Shown: positions 31,519-39,791, numbered from the stretch's first letter. The stretch: 45,803 bases of DNA from Yinghuangia seranimata (GCF_029953285.1 NZ_JASAOI010000043.1:1-45803), one strand, 5' to 3'. Program-made: numbers and translations. Notes: generated by a model not told the origin, from the letters alone.

Positions 31519-31847
31519 TCGCGGTACTCGGCCTGGTCTTGGGCGTCGTGGTCGGGTTCTTCGCCCGCCCGGTGATCCCCCACGAGCTTGAGCCGTACCT
31601 GCCCATCGCGGTCGTCGCCGCCCTGGACGCCGTGTTCGGCGGCCTCCGGGCGCTGCTCGACGGCATCTTCGACGACAAGGTCTTCGTCGTCTCCTTCCTC
31701 TCCAACGTCGTTGTCGCGGCACTCATCGTGTTCCTCGGCGACAAACTCGGCGTCGGCGCGCAGCTCTCGACGGGTGTGGTGGTCGTGCTCGGCATCCGGA
31801 TCTTCTCCAACGCGGCCGCGATCCGCCGGCACGTCTTCCGGGCCTGA
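31515..31847 (+). CDS. sbp: Small basic protein Sbp (DUF1290)
   Basis: 110 residues with three transmembrane helices: IAVLGLVLGVVVGFFARPVI, LPIAVVAALDAVFGGLRALL and VVSFLSNVVVAALIVFLGDKL, plus a fourth hydrophobic segment ending in GIRIFSNAAAIRRHVFRA. The conserved DAVFGGLRA and RIFSNAAAIRRH segments identify the DUF1290 family, known as Sbp in Bacillus subtilis where the gene lies next to division genes. The protein should be an integral membrane partner of the flanking DUF881 proteins. The GTG at 31515 overlaps the upstream stop (GTGA), implying translational coupling. It ends 15 bp before the next ATG. Confidence 0.9.
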   Translation: MIAVLGLVLGVVVGFFARPVIPHELEPYLPIAVVAALDAVFGGLRALLDGIFDDKVFVVSFLSNVVVAALIVFLGDKLGVGAQLSTGVVVVLGIRIFSNAAAIRRHVFRA

Positions 31848-31862
31848 CGGGAGACCGACGAC

Positions 31863-34800
31863 ATGCGCGACGAGCCCCGCGAGCCCCGCGACGAGGACCG
31901 CCCCGACGAGCGACGGGCCGACCACGCCTCCGACGCGTCGCAGGCCGACCACCGGTCAGACGCGCCGCGGGCCGACCGACGGGCCGACCGGCGCTCGCGC
32001 CCGGAGCCGCCCGCCTTCCGGACCTTCCGCGACCGCGCTGAAGCCGACGAGACCCCCGACCCGGAAACCGACCCGTCGCTCGACCCGTCGTCGGACCAGC
32101 ACCACCCCGTCGACCTGTACCACCGCGACCGCGACCTGCGGGAACAGCTGTACGCCGACGATGACGAGGACGAGTCGACACCGCCCGGAGGCACCGCCCA
32201 ACTGCGCGCCCAGCGCCCCCTGCCGCCCCCTGACCCGACGGGCGGCACGGCCCAACTGCGAGTCCCGAGGCCCGGCGCCGGCCGCCCCGACGACCCCTAC
32301 GCCCCGACCGCAGGCACCGGCCCGAGCGGCAGCACCGCCCCGAGCGCGGGGACAGGTCTGAGCGGCGGCACCGGCACCGGTGCCGGCCTGAGCGGCGGCA
32401 CCGGCCTGAGCGGCGGCATCGAGCCCCAGGCCCCCCAAGCCACCGGCTTCGGCGGAGCCTCGGACCGCCCCGCGCCCAGCGGCGCCAGCGGCCCGGCACC
32501 CACCCCCGCCCCCGGCAACGGCCTGGGCCCCCTCCCACGCCGCCCTGTAGGCGCCTCCCTGGGCCCGGCCTACACGGCCCCCTTCGACAACCCGCCTTTC
32601 CTCGACGACCCGGAGGACTTCGACCCCGCCGACGACCCAACGGACGACCCGGACGCCCCCGACCAGGGCCCCGACGACCTGGCCAACCGCCCCTCCCCGT
32701 ACTGGAACGCCCCGTCGTCCCCGCGCAGCACCACGACGCCACCGCGCCACCCGGCGCAACCCGGCGCCCACCCCGGCCCCAGCCTGCCCGGCCCCGACGG
32801 CACGGCTGCGCCCAACACGAGTGCGGACCCCGCACAGCGTGGGCCTGAGGGGGGTGCTCCCGCGCCTGGTGTGCAGCATGGAGCGCACCCTGGTGGCCTC
32901 CTGCTGCCAGGTGCCCAGCGTGGCCCCCAGCCCGCCGATGGCCTGCGCGGCCCCGACGGTACGGGCGCGCCCGACGCGAGTGCGGGCCCGGTTCAGCGTG
33001 GGCCGTGGCCTGGGGAAGGCGCGGGTTCCAGCTCTGCGCAGCCTGGAGGGCGTCCGGAGGGTGCACCGCGCGGCGGGGGCGCCCCGTCGGGGCAGGTACC
33101 GCAGCAGCCTGGCGCCGGCGAGTCGCCGGGTTCGGCGGGCTCTGTAGCCGACCCGCGGCAGCATGGCCGACACACCCCGGGCGCGGTCGGCCCCGCGCAG
33201 CCTGGTGGTGCTGGTGCCCCGGGTGCGCAGCGAGGTTCTCAGCGGCCGGGTTCCGCCGGCGCGGGGGAGCAGGGTTCCGTGGTCGACCCGTTCCAGGTCG
33301 GTGGCGTGCCGGGAGCTGCCCAGGGCGGGCCCGGGGGCGGTCCGTCGGGTGCCTCCGGTGTGCCCCGGCAGCCCGACGCCGACGGGTCGCCGCGTTCGGG
33401 CTCTACGGCCGACCTGAGGCATCACGGTCGCCACGCTCCGGGGGCCGCTGGCCCGGCGCAGCGTGGGCCGCAGCCTGGTGGCGCTTCTACGCCTGGTGCG
33501 CAGCGTGGGCCTCGGCGGTCCGGGGCCGACAACATGGGCGTGCCTGAGGGCGGCTCGCGGGCGTCTCAGCAGCCTTCCGCCGCTGACGGCGGGGGGTCGG
33601 CCCGTTCGGGGGACACCACCGCCAACCTGCGGCATCACGGTCGTCATGCTCCGGGTGCGGGTGGTCCCGCGCAGGCCGCGGGCGCTGGTGCGCCCGGTGG
33701 GCCTGGGTCCGCCGACGGTCCTGTCGGCCCGCAAGGTCCCGGCCCGCACGGTCCCGGCGCGGACCTGCGGCACCGGGGGCGGCATGCTCCGGGTGCGGGC
33801 GGTCCCGTGCAGCTTGGGCCGCAGCCAGGTGGTGGGCCTCGGGGCGGAGGCGCTGCCTCCGGTGGCTCGCAGGTGCCTCAGCAGCCGGGCGTTGCCGGTG
33901 GGCCTGGTGCCCCGTCGGGGCCCGGGCAGCCGGGGCCGCGTGGTGGCGGTCCTGTGCCGCCTGGCACGCAGCGTGGGCCGCAGCGGGCTGATCTTGGTGA
34001 CACCACTGAGCTGGGTGCCGTTGCCGATCCTCGGCGCGGTCGTCGCGCGGGTGGTGGGCAGGGGGTGTCCGACGGGTCCGTTGGGCCCGGTGCGGGTGTG
34101 GGGTCCGGACCGCGTGGGGCTCAGCGGTCGGATCTTGGTGACACCGCGGAGTTGGACACCGTCGCCGACCCTCAGCGTCGTCGGCACGCCCCGGGCACCG
34201 GCGGTCCCGGGCAGCGGGGGCGGCATACGCCTCGGGCGATCGCGGAGAGCAATGCCGGGGCCTCGTCGGAGGCGCCGGATGGTGCTGCCGACGGTGGGGC
34301 GTCGGAGGAGGGTTCCGGGCGGCGGTCCGGGCGTCGGTTGTTCGGGCGCCGTGCCGCGGACAGCGGGTCGGGGGAGTCCGGCTCGTCGGAGGGCGGTGCG
34401 CCGCAGCGTCGGCGGCATGCGCCTGGGGCCCAGGCTGCCCGTGGCGCGTCGGGTCTCGCCGCCGATGCCACCGTCAGCGCCTCCTCGGAGACCGGTGGCG
34501 GGCCTTCCTCGGCGTCCGAGGGTGGCGACACGCCCGGGGCGGCGGAACGTGACAAGGATCGCTCCGGGGGCGTTCCCGCCTCCGATCCCGCGTCCGATCC
34601 CGTGTCCGAGGAGGCGCCTCCCGTCGACGCCGGCGGCCCGTCGGAGCCAGGTGGGCCGGGCGACGGTGACGGCGGTGTGCCGGCCGAGGATCCGAACACG
34701 CCGGAGCCGAGCGGTCGTCGGAGGCTCGGGATCGCGTTGTGGCCCCCGCGCGTCAGTCGGGCCCAGCTCGTCGTCGGGGTGCTGCTCTTCGCGCTCGGTG

Positions 34801-35441
34801 CGGGCCTTGCCATCCAGGTGCGGACGAACACCGAGTCGGACCCCCTGCGAGGTGCCCGCGAGTCCGACCTCGTCCGGGTGCTGGACGAGTTGGAGCAGCG
34901 AACGCAGCGGCTCGAAGCCGAAAAGCACCGGCTCGAGGTCAGCCGCGACCAGCTGGAGAGCAGCAACAACCGTGCGGAGGAGGCCCGTCAGCAGACGGAC
35001 CAGCGCGCGCAGGTGCTGGGCATCCTGGCCGGCACGGTGAAGGCGACGGGACCCGGCATCACGTTGACGATCAACGACCCGCAGGGCAACGTCCGTCCGG
35101 ACATGCTGCTCGACACGTTGCAGGAACTGCGCGCGGCCGGCGCGGAGGCGATCCAGATCAACCAGGTCCGGGTCGTCGCGTCGACGTGGTTCGACGAGCC
35201 CGTCCAGGGCCAGATCACGATCGACGGCCAGCGCGTCACCGCGCCGTACGTCTTCAAGGTCATCGGCAACCCGCAGGATCTGCAGCCCGCGTTGAACATC
35301 CCGGGCGGCGTGATCCGCACGCTGGAGAAGAAGCAGGCGCAGGCCGTCGTCGTCCCCTCGCAGCAGGTGCTGGTCGACGCCTTGCGGGCGCCGACGGCGC
35401 CTGACTACGCTCGCTCGGCACCCGGCGCGGGCAATGGCTGA
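31863..35441 (+). CDS. DUF881 family protein with giant disordered N-terminal region
   Basis: 1192 residues. The C-terminal ~240 form an ordinary DUF881 protein: one membrane helix (AQLVVGVLLFALGAGLAIQV, about 972-991), a coiled coil (VLDELEQRTQRLEAEKHRLE... about 1008-1045) and the DUF881 domain (GPGITLTINDPQGN, TLQELRAAGAEAIQINQVRV, APYVFKVIGNPQDL). The ~950 residues before it are cytoplasmic and disordered: an acidic/Arg-rich start (1-120), GGTAQLR motifs, a Gly/Pro/Ser region, then degenerate repeats with the core H-x-G-R-H-A-P-G-A near residues 436-870, separated by Gly/Pro/Gln-rich linkers. Most DUF881 proteins are about 250-400 residues. Codons with T in third position are more frequent in the repeat part. 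The frame stays open throughout and starts 15 bp after sbp with GGGAG upstream of ATG. Role unknown. Confidence 0.82.
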   Translation: MRDEPREPRDEDRPDERRADHASDASQADHRSDAPRADRRADRRSRPEPPAFRTFRDRAEADETPDPETDPSLDPSSDQHHPVDLYHRDRDLREQLYADDDEDESTPPGGTAQLRAQRPLPPPDPTGGTAQLRVPRPGAGRPDDPYAPTAGTGPSGSTAPSAGTGLSGGTGTGAGLSGGTGLSGGIEPQAPQATGFGGASDRPAPSGASGPAPTPAPGNGLGPLPRRPVGASLGPAYTAPFDNPPFLDDPEDFDPADDPTDDPDAPDQGPDDLANRPSPYWNAPSSPRSTTTPPRHPAQPGAHPGPSLPGPDGTAAPNTSADPAQRGPEGGAPAPGVQHGAHPGGLLLPGAQRGPQPADGLRGPDGTGAPDASAGPVQRGPWPGEGAGSSSAQPGGRPEGAPRGGGAPSGQVPQQPGAGESPGSAGSVADPRQHGRHTPGAVGPAQPGGAGAPGAQRGSQRPGSAGAGEQGSVVDPFQVGGVPGAAQGGPGGGPSGASGVPRQPDADGSPRSGSTADLRHHGRHAPGAAGPAQRGPQPGGASTPGAQRGPRRSGADNMGVPEGGSRASQQPSAADGGGSARSGDTTANLRHHGRHAPGAGGPAQAAGAGAPGGPGSADGPVGPQGPGPHGPGADLRHRGRHAPGAGGPVQLGPQPGGGPRGGGAASGGSQVPQQPGVAGGPGAPSGPGQPGPRGGGPVPPGTQRGPQRADLGDTTELGAVADPRRGRRAGGGQGVSDGSVGPGAGVGSGPRGAQRSDLGDTAELDTVADPQRRRHAPGTGGPGQRGRHTPRAIAESNAGASSEAPDGAADGGASEEGSGRRSGRRLFGRRAADSGSGESGSSEGGAPQRRRHAPGAQAARGASGLAADATVSASSETGGGPSSASEGGDTPGAAERDKDRSGGVPASDPASDPVSEEAPPVDAGGPSEPGGPGDGDGGVPAEDPNTPEPSGRRRLGIALWPPRVSRAQLVVGVLLFALGAGLAIQVRTNTESDPLRGARESDLVRVLDELEQRTQRLEAEKHRLEVSRDQLESSNNRAEEARQQTDQRAQVLGILAGTVKATGPGITLTINDPQGNVRPDMLLDTLQELRAAGAEAIQINQVRVVASTWFDEPVQGQITIDGQRVTAPYVFKVIGNPQDLQPALNIPGGVIRTLEKKQAQAVVVPSQQVLVDALRAPTAPDYARSAPGAGNG

Positions 35442-35560
35442 GCCCCGGGTGATCGGGACCTGACAGAATCAGCGCACGGACCGGCCGTGGCGGAGAATCG
35501 CCGCACCGGACCGCGCGGCACGGTGGCTTCGAGCGGCAAGGAAGGCAGGGCGGATCCGGC

Positions 35561-35947
35561 ATGTATCCCGAGGACCTCACATACACGGCGGAGCACGAGT
35601 GGGTGCGTTCGCTCGCGGTCGAGGACGGGACCGTGCGGATCGGCATCACCGAGTTCGCGCAGGACTCGCTCGGTGACATCGTGTTCGTGACGCTGCCTCA
35701 GGTCGGCGCCGAGGTCACCGGCGGCGAGCCGTGCGGCGAGTTGGAGTCGACCAAGAGCGTCAGCGACGTCTACGCACCGGTGACCGGTGTCGTGGTGGCC
35801 GTCAACGACGCGCTGGAGACGTCGCCGGAGCTGGTCAACTCCGATCCGTACGGGGATGGTTGGATGTTCGAGGTGCGCCCGGCGGATCCGTCCGCCGCGG
35901 GCGCGCTGTGGGACGCCGCGGCGTACGTCAAGAGCCTGGATTCCTGA
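35561..35947 (+). CDS. gcvH: Glycine cleavage system H protein
   Basis: 128 residues, the normal length. It carries the lipoyl attachment site ESTKSVSDVYAP with Lys65 on the beta-hairpin turn, and the family-typical YTAEHEWVR start and ITEFAQDSLGDIVFVTLPQVG. GcvH shuttles the aminomethyl group from glycine between the P, T and L proteins in the cytoplasm. The P-protein gene lies about 7 kb downstream behind a glycine riboswitch; T- and L-protein genes are not in the window. No riboswitch is visible in the 119-bp gap upstream of gcvH, so this gene is probably expressed with its conserved neighbours rather than in direct response to glycine. Confidence 0.96.
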   Translation: MYPEDLTYTAEHEWVRSLAVEDGTVRIGITEFAQDSLGDIVFVTLPQVGAEVTGGEPCGELESTKSVSDVYAPVTGVVVAVNDALETSPELVNSDPYGDGWMFEVRPADPSAAGALWDAAAYVKSLDS

Positions 35948-36057
35948 CCGCCGATGCGAGGAATCCCGCGCACACTGCATCGGCACAACACCGTTACTAC
36001 GACGACTTGTACCTGCCCCACGACGGGCGGGCCAGGCTTTCTCGGGGAGGTTCTCGC

Positions 36058-36798
36058 GTGAAGTTGTTCGCGAGGCTGTTCGGACGTTCACGCCGCGCCG
36101 AGGAGGAGACGCCGCAGGCGCCCGCCGGCGTGCCGTACCCCGGCCCCGGACAGGTTCCGCCCGGCCCCGGTCAGGTTCCGTCGGGCCCGCCCGCGCTCGG
36201 CGACGTCGAGAACACGGTCGGTTTCCCGGCGATCCAGTTCGGCGCCGCGCCGGGCGCCGGCGACGGTGTCACGTGTGCCAACTGCGGCAACGTCAATCCG
36301 GCGGGTGCCCGGTTCTGCTCGAACTGCGGCCACCCGCTGCGCCCGGACGTCGAACGTCCGTCCGAGCAGACGTCGACGATCTCGATCACCGGCATCGAGG
36401 CGCTGGACGCCGAGCCGGCGCCGCGCGAGGTGCTGAGCCCCGAGGCGCAGGCCGCCGTCGAGGCGCTGCCGCCGGGCACCGCGCTGCTGGTGGTGCGCCG
36501 CGGCCCGAACTCGGGCAGCCGGTTCCTGCTGGACTCGGACCGGACGACCGCGGGCCGCCACCCGGAGAGCGACATCTTCCTGGACGACGTCACGGTCTCC
36601 CGGCGGCACGCCGAATTCCGGCGCGGCCCGGGCGGGTTCACGGTCGCCGACGTCGGCAGCCTGAACGGCACGTACGTCGGCCGCCAGCGCATCGACGAGG
36701 TGCCGCTCACGGCCGGCGACGAGGTGCAGATCGGCAAGTACCGGCTGGTGTTCTTCCCGAGCCGCCACGCGCAGATCGGCAGCGGGGAGTACGCGTGA
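36058..36798 (+). CDS. garA: Zinc-ribbon FHA-domain protein, GarA/OdhI-like
   Basis: 246 residues. A Pro/Gly-rich N-terminus leads to a zinc ribbon (Cys73, Cys76, Cys87, Cys90), then a Thr/Ser-rich strip EQTSTISITGIEAL (104-117) at the place where GarA/OdhI carry their ETTS kinase site. The C-terminal FHA domain (about 150-235) has TAGRHPESDIFLDDVTVSRRHAEFRR and VGSLNGTYVG, with the Arg, Ser, His and Asn needed for phosphothreonine binding. GarA and OdhI inhibit 2-oxoglutarate dehydrogenase and affect glutamate enzymes until phosphorylated by Ser/Thr kinases. The gene's place between gcvH and ftsR matches mycobacterial garA. GTG at 36058 follows GGGAGG. The zinc ribbon is an addition relative to short GarA proteins. 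The stop overlaps ftsR (GTGA). Confidence 0.85.
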   Translation: MKLFARLFGRSRRAEEETPQAPAGVPYPGPGQVPPGPGQVPSGPPALGDVENTVGFPAIQFGAAPGAGDGVTCANCGNVNPAGARFCSNCGHPLRPDVERPSEQTSTISITGIEALDAEPAPREVLSPEAQAAVEALPPGTALLVVRRGPNSGSRFLLDSDRTTAGRHPESDIFLDDVTVSRRHAEFRRGPGGFTVADVGSLNGTYVGRQRIDEVPLTAGDEVQIGKYRLVFFPSRHAQIGSGEYA

Positions 36799-37541
36799 CC
36801 TCGGCCCCGCCGCGCACCGGCGGCGGGCGCGCGCTGGTCGGCATCGGCGACGTCATGGCGATGCTCCGTGCCGAGTTCCCGGACGTGAGCATCTCCAAGA
36901 TCCGTTTCCTCGAGGCGGAGGGGCTGGTCGAACCGCAGCGGACGCCGTCGGGCTACCGCAAGTTCGGCCCGTCCGACATCGACCGGCTGCGGTTCGTGCT
37001 GCGCGCGCAGCGCGACCAGTACCTGCCGCTGAAGGTCATCAAGGACCAGCTCGACGCGATCGACCGCGGCCTGGAGCCGGACGGCGACGGCGCCGGGTTC
37101 CCGGCGCCGGGCGGGCCCGACGGCGCCGGGCCTGACGGCGAGCCGCGCGAGCCGGCCCCCGTCGTGTTCGACCGCGCCGAACTGCTGGCGGCGGCCGGAA
37201 TAGACGAGGCGGCGCTCGCCCGGCTGGAGGAGTTCGGCCTGATCGAGCCGGAGGCCGGCCCCGACGGCGCCCCCGGCTACGGCGGGGACGCACTGGTCGT
37301 GGCCCGCCTGGTCACCGCGCTCGGCGAGTACGGCCTCGAACCGCGCCACCTGCGGCAGGTCAAGGCGGCCGCGGACCGCGAGGCCGCGCTGGTCGAGCAG
37401 ATCGTCGCGCCGCTGCTGCACCGGCGCGGCGCAGGCGCCAAATCGGGAGCCGAGGAGACCGTCCGCGACCTGTTGTCGCTGACGTCGCGGCTGCACACGG
37501 TGCTGGTGGGGGCGGCCCTGAGGCCGCTCCTCGGCCGCTGA
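36795..37541 (+). CDS. ftsR: MerR-family regulator FtsR
   Basis: 248 residues. The N-terminal MerR DNA-binding domain (about 14-90: IGDVMAMLRAEFPDVSISKI, RFLEAEGLVEPQRTPSGYRKF, DIDRLRFVLRAQRDQYLPLK) is followed by a Pro/Gly-rich linker and a second winged-helix-like region (about 130-200). This two-part layout and the position after the FHA gene match Rv1828 and the corynebacterial FtsR, an activator of ftsZ transcription. It therefore probably tunes cell division. Its GTG start overlaps the garA-like stop by 4 nt, so the two are coupled. The C-terminal helix carries no recognisable ligand site such as the metal Cys of classical MerR. Confidence 0.86.
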   Translation: MTSAPPRTGGGRALVGIGDVMAMLRAEFPDVSISKIRFLEAEGLVEPQRTPSGYRKFGPSDIDRLRFVLRAQRDQYLPLKVIKDQLDAIDRGLEPDGDGAGFPAPGGPDGAGPDGEPREPAPVVFDRAELLAAAGIDEAALARLEEFGLIEPEAGPDGAPGYGGDALVVARLVTALGEYGLEPRHLRQVKAAADREAALVEQIVAPLLHRRGAGAKSGAEETVRDLLSLTSRLHTVLVGAALRPLLGR

Positions 37542-37710
37542 GCCGGGCCGCGCGGCGGCGGTTTCCGGCCGTCCCGCGGTCGCCTTCCGGACGTCTTACC
37601 GGTGTCCCGCCCGAAATCCGGCGCGCGCCGGTTTATCCGGGACGAAGAAAATGCGACGAATCACGGCGCGAATGGGCCCGGGGGGATCTGTGCTCCTCAC
37701 TCGGGCGCGC

Positions 37711-37716
37711 TAGTGT
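37711..37716 (+). promoter_or_regulatory. Candidate -10 element, leaderless start of the DUF151 gene
   Basis: TAGTGT fits TANNNT and ends 6 nt before the GTG at 37723; no ribosome binding site lies between. The 181-bp gap upstream is relatively AT-rich near 37640-37665. The -35 position lacks a clear TTGAC. Confidence 0.4.
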
Positions 37717-37722
37717 GGCGAT

Positions 37723-38196
37723 GTGAACGAGCTTGAGGTCGTGGGCGTCCGGGTGGAGATGCCTTCCAACCAGCCGATCGTGCTCCTGAAGGAAACAGGA
37801 GGCGACCGGTACCTCCCCATTTGGATCGGACCGGTGGAGGCGACGGCGATCGCCTTCGCCCAGCAGGGCGTCGTGCCCGCCCGCCCGCTGACCCACGACC
37901 TGTTCCGCGACGTGCTCGAGGCGCTCGGCCAGGAGCTCACCCGCATCCGCATCACCGACCTGCGCGAAGGCGTGTTCTACGCCGAGCTGGTGTTCGCCAA
38001 CGGCACCGAGGTCAGCGCGCGTCCGTCCGACGCGATCGCGCTGGCGCTGCGCACGGGGACGCCGATCTTCGGCGCGGAGGCGGTGCTCGACGAGGCCGGC
38101 ATCGTCATTCCCGACGAGCAGGAGGACGAGGTCGAGAAGTTCCGGGAGTTCCTGGACCAGATCTCGCCCGAGGACTTCGGCACCACCAGCCAGTAA
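37723..38196 (+). CDS. DUF151 (bifunctional nuclease) domain protein
   Basis: 157 residues covering one complete DUF151 domain: LEVVGVRVEMPSNQPIVLLKE, YLPIWIGPVEATAIAFAQQG, RPLTHDLFRDVLEALGQELTRI, FYAELVFANGTEVSARPSDAIALALRTGTPIFGAE. The WIGPxEAxAI and ARPSDAIALA motifs are diagnostic. Plant and bacterial relatives are reported as bifunctional nucleases, but the actinobacterial protein's biochemical role is unsettled. The C-terminal acidic tail (about 128-157) is common in actinobacterial members. Position between two MerR regulators matches mycobacterial Rv1829. GTG start; no leader, apparently transcribed from its own promoter. Confidence 0.92.
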   Translation: MNELEVVGVRVEMPSNQPIVLLKETGGDRYLPIWIGPVEATAIAFAQQGVVPARPLTHDLFRDVLEALGQELTRIRITDLREGVFYAELVFANGTEVSARPSDAIALALRTGTPIFGAEAVLDEAGIVIPDEQEDEVEKFREFLDQISPEDFGTTSQ

Positions 38197-38294
38197 GTGG
38201 CACCCGGTAGCGCTCCGGAAGTCGTCCGACGCGTCGTCCGCCGTGCCGCCCGGCCGCGGAGCCGGGAGGGACGGCCGGTCCGGCGTGTCGCTCA

Positions 38295-38353
38295 CCCGTT
38301 CGGCCGGGTCGGGCGGTTCGTCTGAGTGGCCGAGACGGCGCCACTCGAACGGG
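38295..38353. terminator. Nested inverted repeats downstream of the DUF151 gene
   Basis: An outer pair CCCGTTCG (38295-38302) / CGAACGGG (38346-38353) encloses an inner pair GAGTGGC (38324-38330) / GCCACTC (38340-38346), sharing one base at 38346. It begins about 100 nt after the DUF151 stop and lies about 120 nt before the promoter of the next gene. It could be a rho-independent terminator or a small structured RNA. Confidence 0.35.
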
Positions 38354-38474
38354 CCGATTCGATCACGGCGCGACAGGAACCGACAGCAGGGCGGTCGGCA
38401 TGCGTACCCGGGTTGTCGCGACTTCAAACCGCAGTTGAGAGATGCGTCACTCGGCGTGCCGAACGTGCCGGTCG

Positions 38475-38503
38475 TTGACGCGCTGTGGGTGACTGCCTAC
38501 CGT
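38475..38503 (+). promoter_or_regulatory. Vegetative-type promoter for the second MerR gene
   Basis: TTGACG (38475-38480), a 17-bp spacer and TACCGT (38498-38503) closely match the principal-sigma promoter (TTGACN, N16-18, TANNNT). It points to the MerR gene at 38620. Confidence 0.6.
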
Positions 38504-38619
38504 CGAAATCGACAGTTCCGGGGGTGATCCGTGCGCGTTGCACTCCGCCGCTTGCGGCCCGGAACTCACGGCATTCCTCTCGCCGCAGGCAGGTGCGGAG
38601 AGACGAAACGGAGGTCGGC

Positions 38620-39231
38620 GTGAGCAGCACCGGCGACATCACGGCCCAGGGCCGTGCCCGCGCGGCCCGCCCACTGCCGTCCGCGTCCCCGCAGGGGGTG
38701 CCCCGCGACGAGGCGGCGACGACGACACCGGGCGCCGACGAGATCGGCTACCGCGGCCCCACGGCGTGCGCGGCGGCCGGCATCACGTACCGCCAGCTCG
38801 ACTACTGGGCGCGCACGGCGCTGGTCGAGCCCAGCATCCGGCCCGCGCACGGGTCGGGCACGCAGCGGCTCTACAGCTTCCGCGACATCCTCGTCCTGAA
38901 GATCGTCAAGCGGCTGCTCGACACCGGCGTAGGCCTGCAGAACATCCGCGTCGCCGTCCAGCACCTCCGCGGCCGCGGCGTCGCCGACCTGGCCGGAATG
39001 ACCCTCATGAGCGACGGCGCGAGCGTCTACGAGTGCACCTCGTACGACGAGGTCGTCGACCTGGTCCAGGGCGGCCAGGGCGTCTTCGGCATCGCCGTAG
39101 GCGCCGTCTGGCGCGAGGTCGAGGCCTCCCTCGGCTGCCTCCAGGGCGAACGCCCCGACACCGGCGAGGTCCTCTACCGCCACAACCCCGACGACGAACT
39201 GGCCCGCCGCCGCCGCGAACGCGCCGGCTGA
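38620..39231 (+). CDS. MerR-family regulator (Rv1830-like)
   Basis: 203 residues. A Ser/Thr/Pro-rich N-terminus (1-42) precedes a MerR winged helix (about 43-118: YRGPTACAAAGITYRQLDYW, ARTALVEPSIRPAHGSGTQR, LYSFRDILVLKIVKRLLDTG) and an effector-like C-terminal part (VYECTSYDEVVDLVQGGQGVFGIAVGAVWREVEASL). The TYRQLDYWARTxLVxPS motif is typical of the actinobacterial division-linked MerR protein found two genes after ftsR, as in mycobacterial Rv1830. It may act with or against FtsR. GTG at 38620 follows GGAGG (38610-38614) with ideal spacing. It is convergent with the small HEAT-repeat gene. Confidence 0.88.
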   Translation: MSSTGDITAQGRARAARPLPSASPQGVPRDEAATTTPGADEIGYRGPTACAAAGITYRQLDYWARTALVEPSIRPAHGSGTQRLYSFRDILVLKIVKRLLDTGVGLQNIRVAVQHLRGRGVADLAGMTLMSDGASVYECTSYDEVVDLVQGGQGVFGIAVGAVWREVEASLGCLQGERPDTGEVLYRHNPDDELARRRRERAG

Positions 39232-39347
39232 CCGGCGGAATCGTCGGAACATCCAGGACCGGCCCGCGGGTAGGCCGGGACTGCCGCACGCGCAGGCCCG
39301 GCCCGGGGCGCAGGTCCGTGGCGGCGTCGGACGGGTCCGGGTGACGC

Positions 39348-39791
39348 TCAACGGCCACGTGGCGTGGGCGGGCATAAGGCGCATGCATGCGTGTCGATCG
39401 CCGTGCCCAGATGCCGCGCCGCGGCCGCGACGGCGGGCAGGGGATCCGCCGTGAGCCGGTCCACGACCGCCCGCGTGCCGAGGACGGCGGCGTGCACGGC
39501 CCGCCGAGGGTCGGGCACGGTCCCGGCACCCGCCCACAGCGCACACAACACCAGGTCGAGCAGCTCGCGGCGGCAGGTCACACGTTCGTCGGCGGCAAGC
39601 GCCACGAGGAACGGCACGGCTGCGGCGGTCGCGGGGGAGACGCCCGGCTCGATCAGCAGGGCGGACAGTTCGCGCAGGGCTCCGGAGGCCTCGCGTGAGG
39701 TCGGCGCGCGGGCCAGGCGGCGGAGCTGGGCAGGGACGTCGGCGGCGGTGCCGTGGGTGGTGGGGAGGTCGGGCCATGGGAGGGCGTCCAT
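39348..39791 (-). CDS. Small HEAT-like repeat protein
   Basis: 147 residues beginning MDALPWPDLPTTHGTAADVP. The middle is helical and Ala/Leu-rich (ASGALRELSALLIEPGVSPA, TAAAVPFLVALAADE), a pattern seen in streptomycete HEAT-repeat proteins that open with a LPW...HGxAxDVP segment. It probably acts as a small scaffold; no catalytic residue is evident. The ATG at 39789-39791 has only a weak AAGGG upstream. A diverged copy of its 5' end and flank lies 137 bp upstream (39830-39928). It sits between the MerR and SanA-like genes and interrupts the gene order shared with mycobacteria, so it is probably an insertion. Confidence 0.6.
   Translation of the reverse strand: MDALPWPDLPTTHGTAADVPAQLRRLARAPTSREASGALRELSALLIEPGVSPATAAAVPFLVALAADERVTCRRELLDLVLCALWAGAGTVPDPRRAVHAAVLGTRAVVDRLTADPLPAVAAAARHLGTAIDTHACALCPPTPRGR

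Larger units (their letters stand above)
38197..38619. other. 423-bp intergenic region between DUF151 and MerR genes
   Basis: No coding frame is convincing here. It contains the nested inverted repeats at 38295-38353 and a good vegetative promoter at 38475-38503 leaving a 5' leader of about 110 nt before the MerR start at 38620. The unusual leader length could hold a regulatory element, but no known riboswitch motif is recognised. Confidence 0.5.

Noticed and set aside
27802-31722. A 1306-aa minus-strand open frame
   Set aside because: It lies entirely opposite the nucleotidyltransferase, DUF881 and sbp genes, and its Asp/Val/Gly-rich translation mirrors their codon bias; no domain is recognisable.
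33130-34440. Possibility that the repeats in the DUF881 gene are a CRISPR-like array
   Set aside because: The repeats are degenerate, of variable spacing and coherent only at protein level, with no conserved DNA repeat of uniform length.
31956-34928. A 990-aa minus-strand frame opposite the repeat-rich DUF881 gene
   Set aside because: It mirrors the GC-rich repeats; the plus-strand frame is continuous with the sbp operon and ends in a genuine DUF881 domain.
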